Positions 16,843 through 27,396 of a stretch of 64,000 bases of DNA are shown piece after piece. The stretch is from positions 2,690,769 to 2,754,768 of the forward strand of contig CM059624.1 of NCBI GenBank assembly GCA_030435675.1. The letters are read 5' to 3'. The position numbers and the translations under genes are program-made. Positions within the stretch are counted from its first letter, which is position 1. Each line of letters opens with the position of its first letter. The notes beneath the pieces are model-generated. The model did not search any database. It saw only the letters and a program-made list of their open reading frames with translations, and had not been told where the DNA came from. The DNA comes from Steinernema hermaphroditum (taxonomy: Eukaryota > Nematoda > Chromadorea > Rhabditida > Steinernematidae).

Positions 16843-17722
16843 GCTGATGATGATGAGAATTTCGCGATTTTCCTGCTTTTATATCGTTTCGCAGTCCACC
16901 CATGTAACAAAGGATGCTTTAAAACGCAACATTCCTTACCGTTTTTTTCACAAAGAAATCGAAAATACCGAGCAAACAAATCGCCCGGGCTTTGGGGTTT
17001 GGCGTTGTTCAGCCTTGTCGCCCAGTGGCCATAAACATCTCGCGGAAAATGTTTCTTTTAGAATTGCTAGTGAGCTCCTCGATGCATTCGAATGATGTAT
17101 ATATAGTCATTTCATTCAAAACACATCCACATCCAAGTTCCGCGAATAAATACGCGTTTTGAGAAGAGGACTCTTCTAGGACTCCAACTGTGTTACGTGG
17201 CTTTGGATTTCAAGCGACTTATCATTGGCGTTCTGCTTTGATCTTCTTGACCGCCTGAAGGACATCGGTTTCGATATCTATGGCGACTAGCGCCCGAAGA
17301 CAAATAAAGAATCCCCTTTTTCTTGCTTCTTCAACGACCGCTCACTTAACTCATTTCTGGGGGAGCCAATGGAGGACCGGACCGAGCGCCACCAACACAA
17401 ATTAAAGAATCAAAAATTCTTTTTTTCTTAAAACTGTTATGGGATTTGACTGAAGCAATACAGGGTTGATCCTATGTGCGTACGTGCTTTTCATTCGGAT
17501 GTCGCAAAGAAACATTTTCCGCGAGATGTTTATGGCCACTAGGTGACAAGGCTGAACAACGCCAAACCCCAAAGCCCGGGCGATTTGTTTGCTCAGTATT
17601 TTCGATTTCTTTGTGAAAAAAAACGGTAAGGAGTGTTGCGTTTTAAAGCATCCTTTGTTACATGGGTGGACTGCAAAACGATATAAAAGCAGGAAAATCA
17701 CAAGATTCTCATCATCATCAGC

Positions 17723-18304
17723 ATGGTTGTGACTCTGTTCGCTCTCCTCTTCCTGCTCTCCACCTCTCAAGGCTGCTCGCCCGGATCGTCCAGTTCGTCT
17801 GGATCTTCCAATGGTTAGGGCATTCGATATTTGTGTAATCTCATTCTAACCACCCACAGATGCGCCATCAAGCAAGAAAACGTACAACATGGACGTGGCG
17901 CCTTCTGTTCGATGGACCGTCGGAGATGCGCCGCTCCAGCAAAAGAGCACCGACGCAGCTAGAGACTTTATCAAGAAAGAGATCACCTATGCCGTACTAC
18001 CGTTCCTTCAATCAATCGGATTCAAACTGTTCGGATTTAGATCAAGGTGGCATGCGTGGAGTACGGCATGACCGCGTTCCCCACAATCGATATCAGCGGA
18101 CTGCCGAGCGACCTTAGTGCTGTGTTGACTGACAAAGACAAGACCGAAGGCACCGTTCTCTCGAAGACTTGGCCGGTTACTGTCGCCGTGACCGCTCCCG
18201 TTCCCGTCACCGAGTCCACCTGGCAGGCTATCAAGGCCAAGGTGTTCGTCACTCTGGCACAGGTCTATCAAGTCCAGGTTTTGAAGATGGACATGAGCAG
18301 TTAG
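17723..18304 (+). CDS. Secreted protein of unknown family, 162 residues, copy B
   Basis: This is the mirror copy of the gene at 16258-16842, with exons 17723-17813, 17860-17993 and 18041-18304 of exactly the same lengths (91, 134, 264 nt). The only clear protein change noticed is SDLSV to SDLSA, while the introns carry several substitutions (for example GTAATACC versus GTACTACC at the second donor). More change in introns than in exons suggests that the protein is maintained by selection. The two copies are divergently arranged around the 0.45-kb spacer and so may share a promoter region. Confidence 0.7.
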
Positions 18305-18480
18305 GGGTGTATTGAGTTTATGCATAGTCTCAAGTCTGATTATTTCAATAAGTGCTTGCTAGCATAAACAGAACCATAGAAAGCCTAAAACCTCGAAGAT
18401 ATGAAACCCTTGTGCCTCTTATCTGAACTAGAATCTCAGATGCTCAAAATTTTATTGAAAATATCATGGTGACGAACACA

Positions 18481-18744
18481 TTAGGCGCACCACATTTCGC
18501 CATTTGATTGCCACTCGCAGTAAGATTTGAATGAACGATAGTTGCAGAGGTGCGGGTATAATCTGCAGAAGTCTACCGGCCGGCCACCGGAATTTGCGGA
18601 CTTGAAGCCGTGGCCGTCATTGTCCAGATCGTAATCCAAGATGAACTCTTCGTTGCGGAGAGGATATCGAGGATATCTCACGCATTCTCCGGACTGCAAC
18701 CAAACAGCGGCGACGAGAAGCAGAGTGGCAAAGACGACCTTCAT
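18481..18744 (-). CDS. Small secreted four-cysteine protein, copy B
   Basis: Mirror copy of the gene at 15806-16069: same 87-residue length, same signal peptide and the same four C-terminal cysteines. The sequence after RYPRYPLR reads NEE instead of KEE. It converges on the 162-residue gene of the right arm. Function unknown. Confidence 0.7.
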   Translation of the reverse strand: MKVVFATLLLVAAVWLQSGECVRYPRYPLRNEEFILDYDLDNDGHGFKSANSGGRPVDFCRLYPHLCNYRSFKSYCEWQSNGEMWCA

Positions 18745-19194
18745 CTTGGCGAGGAAGCGGTGAATGCTTGCATCCAGTGATAGGGCTCTTTTATGGGGCG
18801 AAAAGGAAAGTCGGAATTAATCGCGCGTTTTATTTTTTCCACAACACAAAGGAAAGACGTTTCCATTGCCCACATCGGAAAGAGAATTCGCGTTCTGCAG
18901 GATTGTTTACAGTATCGAACGTCAGAATTTTCTATTAAACATATTACGAAAAGGAAGAAGATAACTCTTCAACTAAATTGTGTTGACAAACCTAAGCACT
19001 CTAAAACGTTGTTTCGAGAAATAAAGAATTGTACCTATTGAACCGGTCCAGAGCAGCAGCAACAGTAGTCAGAAACCAGCAGATAAAGTGCTGTCAAAGG
19101 TCCTGCATCGGTTTGCCTGATTTCTCTGTTTTCCGCGCTTGCGTGTCTGTGTCGGTGTCGTGTCTGTCGTTGTCTCTGAGAACTCTGAGATAGG

Positions 19195-19280
19195 AAGCCT
19201 AGACAAAACACGAAATGCGTGACTAGACGAAGAATGCGTGACTAGACAAAGAATGCGTGACTGGACTCACGGAGCGTGAC
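19195..19280. repeat. Short tandem repeat of GAATGCGTGACTAGAC units
   Basis: About three and a half units of 19 bp (GAATGCGTGACTAGACGAA, GAATGCGTGACTAGACAAA, GAATGCGTGACTGGACTCA) lie about 110 bp upstream of the start codon of the following gene. A TATATA sequence sits at about 19325. The repeat could be a regulatory minisatellite; function is not shown. Confidence 0.6.
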
Positions 19281-19385
19281 TACCGAAGAAAAGGAAGACT
19301 CGACTGGGAAGCCCGAAGCATGCATATATAGGCCGAATGAGCGTCTCATTTTGCTCCCGGTTCGCCATTTGCACATCTGCGAACC

Positions 19386-21298
19386 ATGAGCTGGTGCTTC
19401 AGCTGCGTCGTTGCCATCCTTCTTCTCCTCGATGGAGTAACGTCTTCGAAAGCCGGTCCGGTGAGGCTGATACCTCTCGACTACTGGAAAGGACCTGCGG
19501 AGCTTCCAACTGAAGCCGACTCCTGCTCTCAGGATACGCCCCAGAAACAAGGACAAGAAGTGCGTGGTGTGTACTTCAGCTTGGTTGGTTCTTTTGTTGA
19601 TTTTGATTTTCAGTAATTTTCGGATTTCAGTTCAAGGGGCACCGAGGATATGGCACTCTCGGCGACGAGGAGACACTGAAGAAGCAAGCCGCAGCATGCC
19701 TACGTCCTGATAAGTTAGATAACTTCATTTTCAATGATGCCAAAGCCGAGGTGCAGTTTACCTTTCCCGTCCCGCAGGATTCGAGGTGCGTCATGTGGTT
19801 TGTCCTGGCTATGCATCGCTCCGGAGTCCGCTACACGATCGATCTGAACACCAAAACGTTCAATGTGTCGCTGCCTGGCTTCAATGTGAGTGCAACGTTT
19901 GCACTGTTTACGAGTACGAATATATTTTAGAAGGGAAAGAATTGCGAAGCCCGTTCACTACCGCCCTCCGGTGATAGTTCGAGAAAGTTTCGTTTTTGTA
20001 TCGTACGCCAATGCGACAGTGAACACGTTCACCCAATCGTCAGCGAACCGCACGTCATCTACAGCAGCAATGCCGTTAATCCGAAGGTGAATCCACTCTT
20101 CGACTACTTCTGCGATCTCGGCTGCCGATGTAAGCGCGTCGATGCACAGTGATTACTTCGTGCACATTTGTCTGTAGATGAGTCGTACAAGATGAAAGAA
20201 ACAGCCGTAGGAACGCAAATTGAGGTGAATCCGAAGACGAGTTACACTTCATTCGTCCAAAAATCGTCAGCAATGACGGTGGTTGTACAAACGGCAAAAG
20301 TGGGTGGAATCGGATACTGGATCGCGGGACCTATCTTCGTCTTCATCGTCATTATTCTCTTCTTCGTTGTCTTCTTCACACTGAAAGCATACTTCGCCTT
20401 GGAAAAGATTTCGCCGATCATGAAGCATCTTCTGGATGTTCAAAGAGTAACGACATGCTTTATTCTTGGCTCACGTTTTGATTTGCAGGAGGCGAAGAAC
20501 CAGCAGAATCTTGAAATGAACAAGACAACGCCTGCGGTGAACATTGCGGGACCGAACAAGGAATGCGCGGAACAGGTCGACTTGGCGCAAGAGAAGGCAG
20601 CCGATTTGGAACTTAAGACACAGGAGGTAACGAACGATGAGGTAGAGCGCCATGCGAGGGATACGCAGAGGAACACGGATTTGAACGCAAAACCAAGTGA
20701 CCAGGACAGAAAGTCGAGTTATCAGAGCCCGATGACTGCGGACAAGCGGAATTCCGATGGAAAAGCCAGTGATCAAAGCCCAACGCCTGCAGAAAAGGCG
20801 GGTCCAGACGGAAAACCAAGTGGTCAGAGCCCGACTCCTGCGGACAAGACAAATCTGCCGATCGCAGGGAAGGATATGGGGACGAACAAAGCCAACATGC
20901 AGGAGAAAATGTTGACGACGGTCATTGAGCCCGGGGTGGGGGGAAACACTCGGTGGAAGGATTGGAGGCACAGTGCGCCTCTGGAGGATGATCCGACGTT
21001 GAGACCGGAATCGACGAAGAGGAGCAAAAAAATCTCGCGGCATACGCCTCCGAAAACGTCCAATACCCAGTCCAGTAAAAAGGTAACAATGTACTTCATT
21101 TTTATCTTCTATCTCGATCTACAGGACCAAAACTCGTCGAAGAACAACAAGCAGCCCGCGAAGCCCGATTTGAAAGCGCCGAAAGAAGGAGAGACGGCAG
21201 ATCCGGAGTTTGAGAAGACTTCGAAGAAGAATAAGGAGAAGACAACGGATGCGGACAGAAAGCCGAGTGGCCAAACTACGACGAAGCAAGTTAAATGA
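19386..21298 (+). CDS. Single-pass membrane protein with charged repetitive cytoplasmic tail, unknown family
   Basis: Six exons (19386-19559, 19631-19885, 19931-20129, 20178-20446, 20489-21082, 21125-21298) join in phase to 554 residues. A signal peptide (about residues 1-22) is followed by an ectodomain of about 240 residues with roughly ten cysteines. One strong membrane segment lies at about residues 270-295 (GPIFVFIVIILFFVVFF). The tail is long and very rich in Lys, Glu, Asp and Ser. It includes a short repeat of the form (S/G)xQSP(M/T)xA(D/E)K in three to four tandem copies around 20700-20850. Introns 4 and 5 are 42 and 45 nt, multiples of three without stops, so retention would lengthen the protein instead of breaking it. 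I recognise no family. Confidence 0.65.
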
Positions 21299-21761
21299 GA
21301 AGAGCATAGATTCAAGGGCAAAGGGAATCATGCGTATAAATAAAGGTTTTCGACCAGAATTGCGAGGGTTTCTGTTTCAGCTTTATGGCTCAGTTCTCAG
21401 TAGGGGTGGCAAGACATTTCATTGTTACATACATCCTTCTCGGTTAAACTGAAACTGCATTTTTTTGGAATGTATTTACTGCTGAAATGTCGTACGACCC
21501 TGTTCTAATGTGGAGGTTGAGTGCAACGTTCGTTTACAACGCCTTACACCATCGAAGAGCGGGCGAAATCGTGTCCTCTTCGGTTCCTTCGTGCCAGGAG
21601 CCAGAAAATGATCGTCGCTTTTCGTTGATTCGACGGATTTTCCTTCGAATTCATCAAGCGAAAATGTTTTTCCACTTCGTTGCCGAGCAGCACTGTACGT
21701 GGATTTCTCCTGTGCAGGTGTTTTGATCGTTTTCGTTGTTGCAGAAGCAATTTCAAACATC

Positions 21762-22990
21762 ATGACCGTTGTGGCATCCAAAAAGAAGTTCGACGAACTC
21801 GTCAGCAATGGAAAGAAGGCTTATCTGACGAATAATTTTGAAGAGGCCGTCAGCTGCCTCTCTGAGGCATGTACCCTTGGGTGAGCTCAACTGCATTTGC
21901 CCTTGGTGCGACTGCTTCCTTTATTGCAGTGGAAATCTCTTCGGTGATCTCTCACCGGAGTCGTTTGAGGCTTTGTTATACTACGGGCAGTCGCTGACTG
22001 AAGTTTTCCGACTGCAGCAGGAACCAGTCAATCTGGGCGGCAAGATGGAGGGGGAGCCTGCTGAAGCGGAACAGAAAGAAGCCGAGAAACCAACTGAGCC
22101 TGCTGCAGAGAACGAAACTCCTGTTGGCGAGGAGAAACGTGCTGAAGAAATGGAAGTTCCCGCAGACGCCGAGAAGTCCACTGAGGCTGCTGAAAACGAA
22201 GAGACCGGGGCAGAAGCCTCTGATGAAGACGAAGAAATGCAGGAAGATAGCGAGGAGGCACCATCGGACGCCCTTCTTGCGTTTGAAACATTGGAGGTCT
22301 GTCGCAAGATCTGTCAAAAGTAAGCAGTGCCCTTTGCACTGTGGATTTTCATGGATGTGCATTTTAGTCAGTTGGAGAGCGCCCCGCGTGACGAAAAATG
22401 GCTGTCCAACAAAGCTGATGTGATGTTGGCTCTTTGTGAGAGCGCAATCGTTGACGGACGTCCTGACCAAGCGCGTGAAGCCATCGCCGAATGTATTGAA
22501 ACTCTGAAATCCATGCCGAACGCCACTCTCCGGCGCCTTTCTGAGGCCCACATGTACTGCGCCCGTGCTTGCATGGCTGCCGATGCGTTCTCAGATGCCG
22601 CCATAGCGTACAAGAACGCTCATGACACTCTCTGGGAATACCGACGTCCGCTTTGATCTGAAACTTCTGTTTTTCATCCTGTGTTCTTCAGGTGATATGG
22701 AAACTATCGGGGGTTCCCTAAAGGAACGGAATGAGCTCACCAAACTCATGAGAAGCATCAGGGAGCGCATGGAAGATGCGGAACGTTCCGAGGAATCGTT
22801 CGCCGAGGCGAAGGAAGAACTGGCCGCGAAGTTCGTTCTTCCCGCTTCCACCGGTGGAGAAACAAACGACATCACCTCCATGATTCGAAAGAGCGTCAAG
22901 CGCCCTGCCGAAGAGCAAGCCGTTGATAATGTCAAGAAGGCGAAGCCCGGCGAAGCTGAGGAGGCAGAGGCCAAGAAGGTCGACGCCTAG
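21762..22990 (+). CDS. nasp: NASP/SHNi-TPR histone chaperone
   Basis: Four exons (21762-21880, 21930-22319, 22368-22645, 22692-22990) give 361 residues. A TPR motif at the N-terminus (NGKKAYLTNNFEEAVSCLSEAC) is interrupted after the next helices by a highly acidic Glu/Ala-rich insert (residues about 75-160). The second block of TPRs follows (residues about 175-260), and a basic C-terminus contains a KRPAEEQ...KKAK nuclear-localisation-like stretch. This layout, a TPR split by an acidic loop, is characteristic of NASP, which binds H3-H4 and H1 and protects soluble histones. A TTGTTGCAG acceptor 19 nt upstream of the start suggests trans-splicing. The third donor (C|GTCCGC) is poor and chosen because it keeps phase. 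Confidence 0.85.
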
Positions 22991-23585
22991 TTTGTGATTA
23001 TTGCCCTTACATGTGATCTCCGTGAATTTGTTATCTCGTCCTCGTGTGAATCTGTTTTGCAAGTCGATCTGTGTTGGGTGCTTGCGGTGGGACGCGCCTA
23101 AGCCGCGCGTTCGTTCTATCTCTGCTTCGTCCTCGTTGTGGCTGTTCACGATATCTTGCCACGCACTTTTGATTTAGCTCTCGATTACTGCTGAAGTGCT
23201 TCATGTTGATCCGCTCCGCCGCTCGCTGATCAATCTTCCCACTTTGGCTACGTTATATCAGCGAGCGGGCGGGGTGGGCGATCGTGGTATTTTCGAAAAT
23301 AGAGCAGACAAGTTCGTAGTGTCTGTGGTTCCCGACGCGATTGTACTGATCTACCGTATAAACGGAGATAGGCGACGGTTCTTTCGTGAAATTGGCGGTC
23401 GCGTTGCGAGCGGTCGGCTTTGGGCGCATTAACGTCCGGTTGCATATTTAGTCGTTAGCTGAGACGGCTAGTCTGCTGGTCGAGACGTTACCCCAGTGTT
23501 CCGCGTTTCTTGTAATTTGGAGTGGTTCGCGCACCGCTTCGTGTCGGAGCTATTCTCAATTTCTAACTTCTCCCCTTTTTTCAGA
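22991..23585. other. Intergenic and 5' region of the nucleolin-like gene
   Basis: No gene seen. A pyrimidine-rich stretch ending TTTTTTCAG stands directly before the downstream start codon and is a likely trans-splice acceptor. Confidence 0.5.
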
Positions 23586-25507
23586 ATGGGTTTCCATCGT
23601 AACTCCGGCGGACACGATTCCGACAGTCCTCGTGGTGGTGGACGTGGTATGTTTGCAGTTGAACATCTGATTTTTATGTGGCTCCTTTAGGTCGCGGAGG
23701 CTTCACCCCCAGAGGCGGACGTGGTGGCGGTGGAGGCTTCACCCCACGAGGCGGACGCGGAGGTGGTGGCTTTACCCCACGAGGCGGACGTGGAGGTGGA
23801 GGTTTCACCCCCCGTGGTGGACGCGGAGGCGGAGGATTCACTCCTCGAGGTGGACGTGGAGGCAATGGCTTCTCTCCCAGAGGCGGACGTGGAGGCGGTG
23901 GCTTCTCTCCCCGTGGCGGCGGAGGCTTCACTCCACGTGGCGGTCAGGGAGGCGGATTCACTCCTCGCGGTGGGCGCCAGGGCTTCACTCCCAAGGGTGC
24001 CTTCTCTCCGAAAGATGCTGAAAACCAACAGATTGAGATCGTTCCTGCTACTAACAAGGTCGCTCCTACTCCCAAGCCCGCTCCTACTCCCAAGGCTGCC
24101 CGCACCCCGAAGGTTGAGCCTACCCCCAAGACGGTTCCCACTCCTAAGGCGGCCGCTGCGAAGAATGCTGCCACTCTGAAAGAGCAGAAGAAGCTTCTCC
24201 CCAAGCCCGTGTCACAACCCGCTTTGAACGATGACGACGATCTTGAATTCGACAGCGATCTTGGAGAAGAAATTGAAGATTTCGGCGAGGGTGAGATGGC
24301 GGAGCTCATTCGCCGTGCCATCGCTGGTGTCGAGAGCGACGAAGAACTTGAGGATGAAGCTGACGCCCCCGTCCCTCAGCTTGCACAAAAGGGAATTCTC
24401 AAGACTCCCGCTTCTGCCAAGGGCGACAAATCAGTAACCGTCAGCGCTGCCTCTCCGGCCGCCCAAGCCAAGACTCCTTCGACCCCGCACCCCACCAAGG
24501 GCAAGGCCGCAGCTGATGTCAAGAAGGCAGTTCCTCAGTTGACTTTCGATGATTCTGACGATTCTGACGAAGAAGTCGAAGGAGAGGAAAGCGAATCAGA
24601 GGAGGAGAGTGAAGAAGAGATGGAAGTTGAAGAAGCCCCGAAGAAGGCTGCCGCAAAGAAGGAAGCGCCTAAGAAGGAAGCCGCCAAGAAGGAAGCCCCC
24701 AAGACTGAAGCTAAGAAAGCTGCCACCAAGACTGCCGCTGGATCTCAAGACACGATTACCGCCGAAGAGGATCTCCGACGCGAACTGAGAGACAAGAAAT
24801 CGCTGTTCCTGAAGGGATTCCCGAGATACGTCAAGGACAAGGAACTCAAGAAGCTGCACCCTGATATTGTCAGCGTCCGCCATTTCGCCAACCGCACTGT
24901 CGCTTGGGTTGAATTCGCCTCGGAAGACAAGTGCGACGCCGCCCACTCCGCCCTTCAGGGTGTGAAGGTGCGTGGAGAGGCCGTGACCGTCGATTACTGT
25001 GGCGCCAAGTCCAAGTGCCCTACCTCTCGCACTGAGCGCATCTCGCAGCTCAACATTAACCCTCTGGAACTGATGGTCAGCAACATCCCCGGCGAGTGCA
25101 CGGATCAGCAGGTCAAACTTGTCTTCCCCGAGGCCGTCAATGTTGTTTTCCGCCGCAAGGAGGGTTCCAGCACCAAGTGAGATTCTTATTTGCGCAGGTC
25201 ACTGTTCATGAGTTATTTGTAGGTGCGCTCTTATTCGCTTCAACGACGAGTCCTCCTGCCGTGAAGGATTCGACAAGGGACGCAATATGACTATCGGTGG
25301 TCTTCCCGTCGAGGTTCTGTACGGTCGCGTGACAGGTTTGTACTTGCCTGTCGTTCGCATAAGCTGACGTTGACTCATTTAGTGGGCAAGCCCGATCTCA
25401 AACGAACGGCCCCGGCTTCAGCTACCAAGGAGCAGCAGCAACAGCCATCCGCCAAGAAGGCTAAGGTTGAACCAAAGAAGAAGGCGAAGAAAGTTGTTAA
25501 AAACTAA
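23586..25507 (+). CDS. Nucleolin-like RGG and RRM protein
   Basis: Four exons (23586-23646, 23691-25176, 25223-25335, 25383-25507) encode 594 residues. Residues about 20-120 are an RGG domain with some twelve FTPRGGRGGGG units. Next come Lys/Pro/Ala (TPK) repeats, two acidic tracts (DDDDLEFDSD and the SEEESEEEMEVEE region) and a Lys/Ala/Glu segment. The C-terminal third holds two RRM-like folds (KKSLFLKGFPRYVKD...VAWVEFASEDKCDAAHSAL, then ELMVSNIPGECTDQQV...CALIRFNDESSCREGF). A basic tail ends KKAKKVVKN. The combination of acidic tracts, RRMs and RGG is that of nucleolins, which act in rRNA transcription and processing. The RGG block is N-terminal here, whereas most nucleolins carry it at the C-terminus. 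The start lies two nt after a likely trans-splice acceptor. Confidence 0.8.
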
Positions 25508-25580
25508 AGTTGTTAAAATTGTTGGAAGTTGTTGATGTTGTTTACATTGTTGAAGTTGTTGAAAGTTGTTACGGTTGACC
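25508..25580. repeat. GTTGTT-rich microsatellite after the nucleolin-like gene
   Basis: Degenerate repeats of GTTGTT(A/G)(A/T)A run from the stop codon for about 70 bp, probably within the 3' UTR. Confidence 0.6.
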
Positions 25581-25718
25581 GATAAACTCTATTGAGTCTG
25601 CAACCGCTTTTGCCGTTCTGGTGGTGTGACCTGGACTGATTAGGTCGATGTAGTATTGATTGGCAAAAACGTCGGGGGAGCAGCAACGTTTAGTTCGCTG
25701 TGTGACTGTGTATCAAGT

Positions 25719-27111
25719 ATGGCCGAGCTTCTTGACGTTGTCGTCGTCGGAGGGGGAATTATGGGCTCTTGCAGCGCCTACCACATGGCGAAGGCCGGGC
25801 TGAAGCCGACAGTCCTTGAACAGGTGAGTCTGATAGAGTGATCTTGGATAAACGTCGTCTTTTCAGTTCTCCGAGGGCCACTCGAGGGGCTCAAGCCACG
25901 GACAGTCGAGAATCATCCGCTACGCGCACGGAGATGCGACGTATCTTCCCATCATGAAGGAGTCCTACGAGCTCTGGGAAGAACTGGAACGCGCCTCCGG
26001 CAAAACGCTCCTCAAGTAGGACCGATTGTGTTGTCTTCTAAGCCTTTCTCCTATAGGAAATGCGGTCTCCTCTGGGTCTCCTCCAGCGAAGCGTCCGTCC
26101 GGAGTTGCTCGCGGATCCTCGAGAAGTTCGGCATCGAGCACCATCTTCTTCGAGGCGAGCAGATTCAGGAGGAGTTCCCCCAGTTCCGCTACGGCGACAA
26201 GTGGTTCGGCCTGGTGGACCCCGAAGGTGGTGTCGTCTACGCCGATAGATGCCTGAAGGCGGCGCACAAAGAGGCGATTGAACACGGCGCCGAGTTCCGC
26301 TTTGGGGAGAAGGTGACGAAAATCGAAAGTCGCGGCGATCGAGTGGTCGTCGTCGCCGGAGAGGCGATCTACGAGGCGAGGAACGTTGTCGTCACCGTCG
26401 GAGGGTGGCTGAACGAAGTGCTTCCGGGGATAAAGGATGTGGTCGACGTGCAGGTCTGTTTGAATCGTCGAATCTATAAAGATCCTGACTCTTTGTAGGC
26501 CGAGCAGATTGGAGTGATGTACTGGAAAGTGGCGCGGAACGCGGAGCTCTATGGTCCCACGGGAAATTGTCCGACTGTGGCAGTGGAAGAAGCCGGGAAG
26601 ATCATGTACATGTTGCCTCCAGTGGACTACAGTAACCAAATCAAGGTGAGCGGCCTTACTCTCTTCCATGATCCTCGTGTAGTTCTGCTATCATGCCGGC
26701 GAGCCGATCGATCCCAACCGGCCTCTGGCCGAGATGCCCGCCTACGCTCACCAGATCCCGCTCGAACACATCTCCAATCATCTCCCGGACATAGACGCGT
26801 CGAAGCCCTCGACGATCGACCGTTGCCTCTATACGGTATAAACCGGCGCCTTCCATCCTTCAGTCTCCGTTCAGATGACGAAGGACAGCCATTACGCCAT
26901 CGGAAGATACCCTTCGGACGCGCGGATCGTCGTCGCCGGCGGATTCTCCGGCTCCGGCTTCAAGCTGGCCATCACAGTCGGTCGGATCGTAAAGGATTTG
27001 GTGAAGGGTGTCGAGGAGAGCCACACGGTGCCCGAACTCTTCAGGATCACACGGAAACGCGTAGAGCAGCGCTGCATGGTTGGTGGGGTGCCAGAGGGTG
27101 CTACACTGTGA
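25719..27111 (+). CDS. Sarcosine/pipecolate oxidase-type FAD enzyme
   Basis: Six exons (25719-25823, 25867-26015, 26057-26453, 26499-26645, 26683-26835, 26875-27111) give 395 residues, the normal length of monomeric sarcosine oxidases. The Rossmann dinucleotide-binding motif VVVGGGIMGS starts at residue 8, and the family signature GSSHGQSRIIRYAHGD follows. RCLYTMTKDSHYAIG carries the cysteine at the position of the covalent FAD-linking cysteine of the family, and AGGFSGSGFK is the second FAD contact. These enzymes oxidise N-methyl or cyclic amino acids such as sarcosine or L-pipecolate, releasing peroxide, usually in peroxisomes. No canonical SKL-type signal is seen; the protein ends EGATL, so peroxisomal import is uncertain. 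Confidence 0.88.
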
Positions 27112-27396
27112 GCAGACTATTATCCGAGATTTGAATTTGAGTAAAAGTAACAAAAGCGAAGGAGTTTACTTTGGGAGAGCGTCGATTCGTGCCAGATTAG
27201 TGTTGTTCGGTCGTTTGGCCCCGAAGTCATCCCGATCGCCTTGGCGGATCACTTTATTAATGTTCCTGTAGCTAAGCTACAAATGTACACAATTAAGCTC
27301 ATTTATCTTCAGGTAGGTCAGCACATAATGAAACTGCAGACGATCATGTTCAAAACAAGAACTACGGAAATCGAAAGAATCGAATCAGCCTTAGAT

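Larger units (their letters stand above)
15603..17060. repeat. Left arm of a large inverted duplication
   Basis: This 1.46-kb arm is repeated in inverse orientation at 17505-18950 with only scattered substitutions and small indels. Both arms keep coding and intergenic sequence, including introns and 3' ends. The junctions are sharp: similarity stops outside 15603/18950 and inside 17060/17505, leaving a spacer of about 445 bp. Each arm carries one 87-residue and one 162-residue secreted-protein gene facing one another. Confidence 0.9.
17505..18950. repeat. Right arm of the inverted duplication
   Basis: Inverse copy of 15603-17060. The two divergent 162-residue genes lie toward the centre and the 87-residue genes toward the outside. 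The central spacer 17061-17504 is not duplicated and shows no gene. Confidence 0.9.

Noticed and set aside
18793..19041. 82-codon frame and its counterpart at 15497-15757
   Set aside because: It lies upstream of the small secreted gene in each arm on the opposite strand. The two copies diverge in the C-terminal half where the arms end, and there is no domain or signal peptide.
20471..21043. 190-codon antisense frame opposite the unknown membrane protein
   Set aside because: It is Arg/Leu-rich low-complexity sequence produced by the charged repeat on the coding strand; no start context, domain or splice pattern.
21976..22551. 191-codon antisense frame over the NASP gene
   Set aside because: It mirrors the acidic GAA/GAG-rich coding strand, giving Phe/Leu/Ser-rich sequence without family similarity.
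23674..24321. Pro/Arg-rich and Ser/Thr-rich frames in other phases and on the minus strand of the RGG region
   Set aside because: These are shadows of the GGX repeat codons of the nucleolin-like gene.
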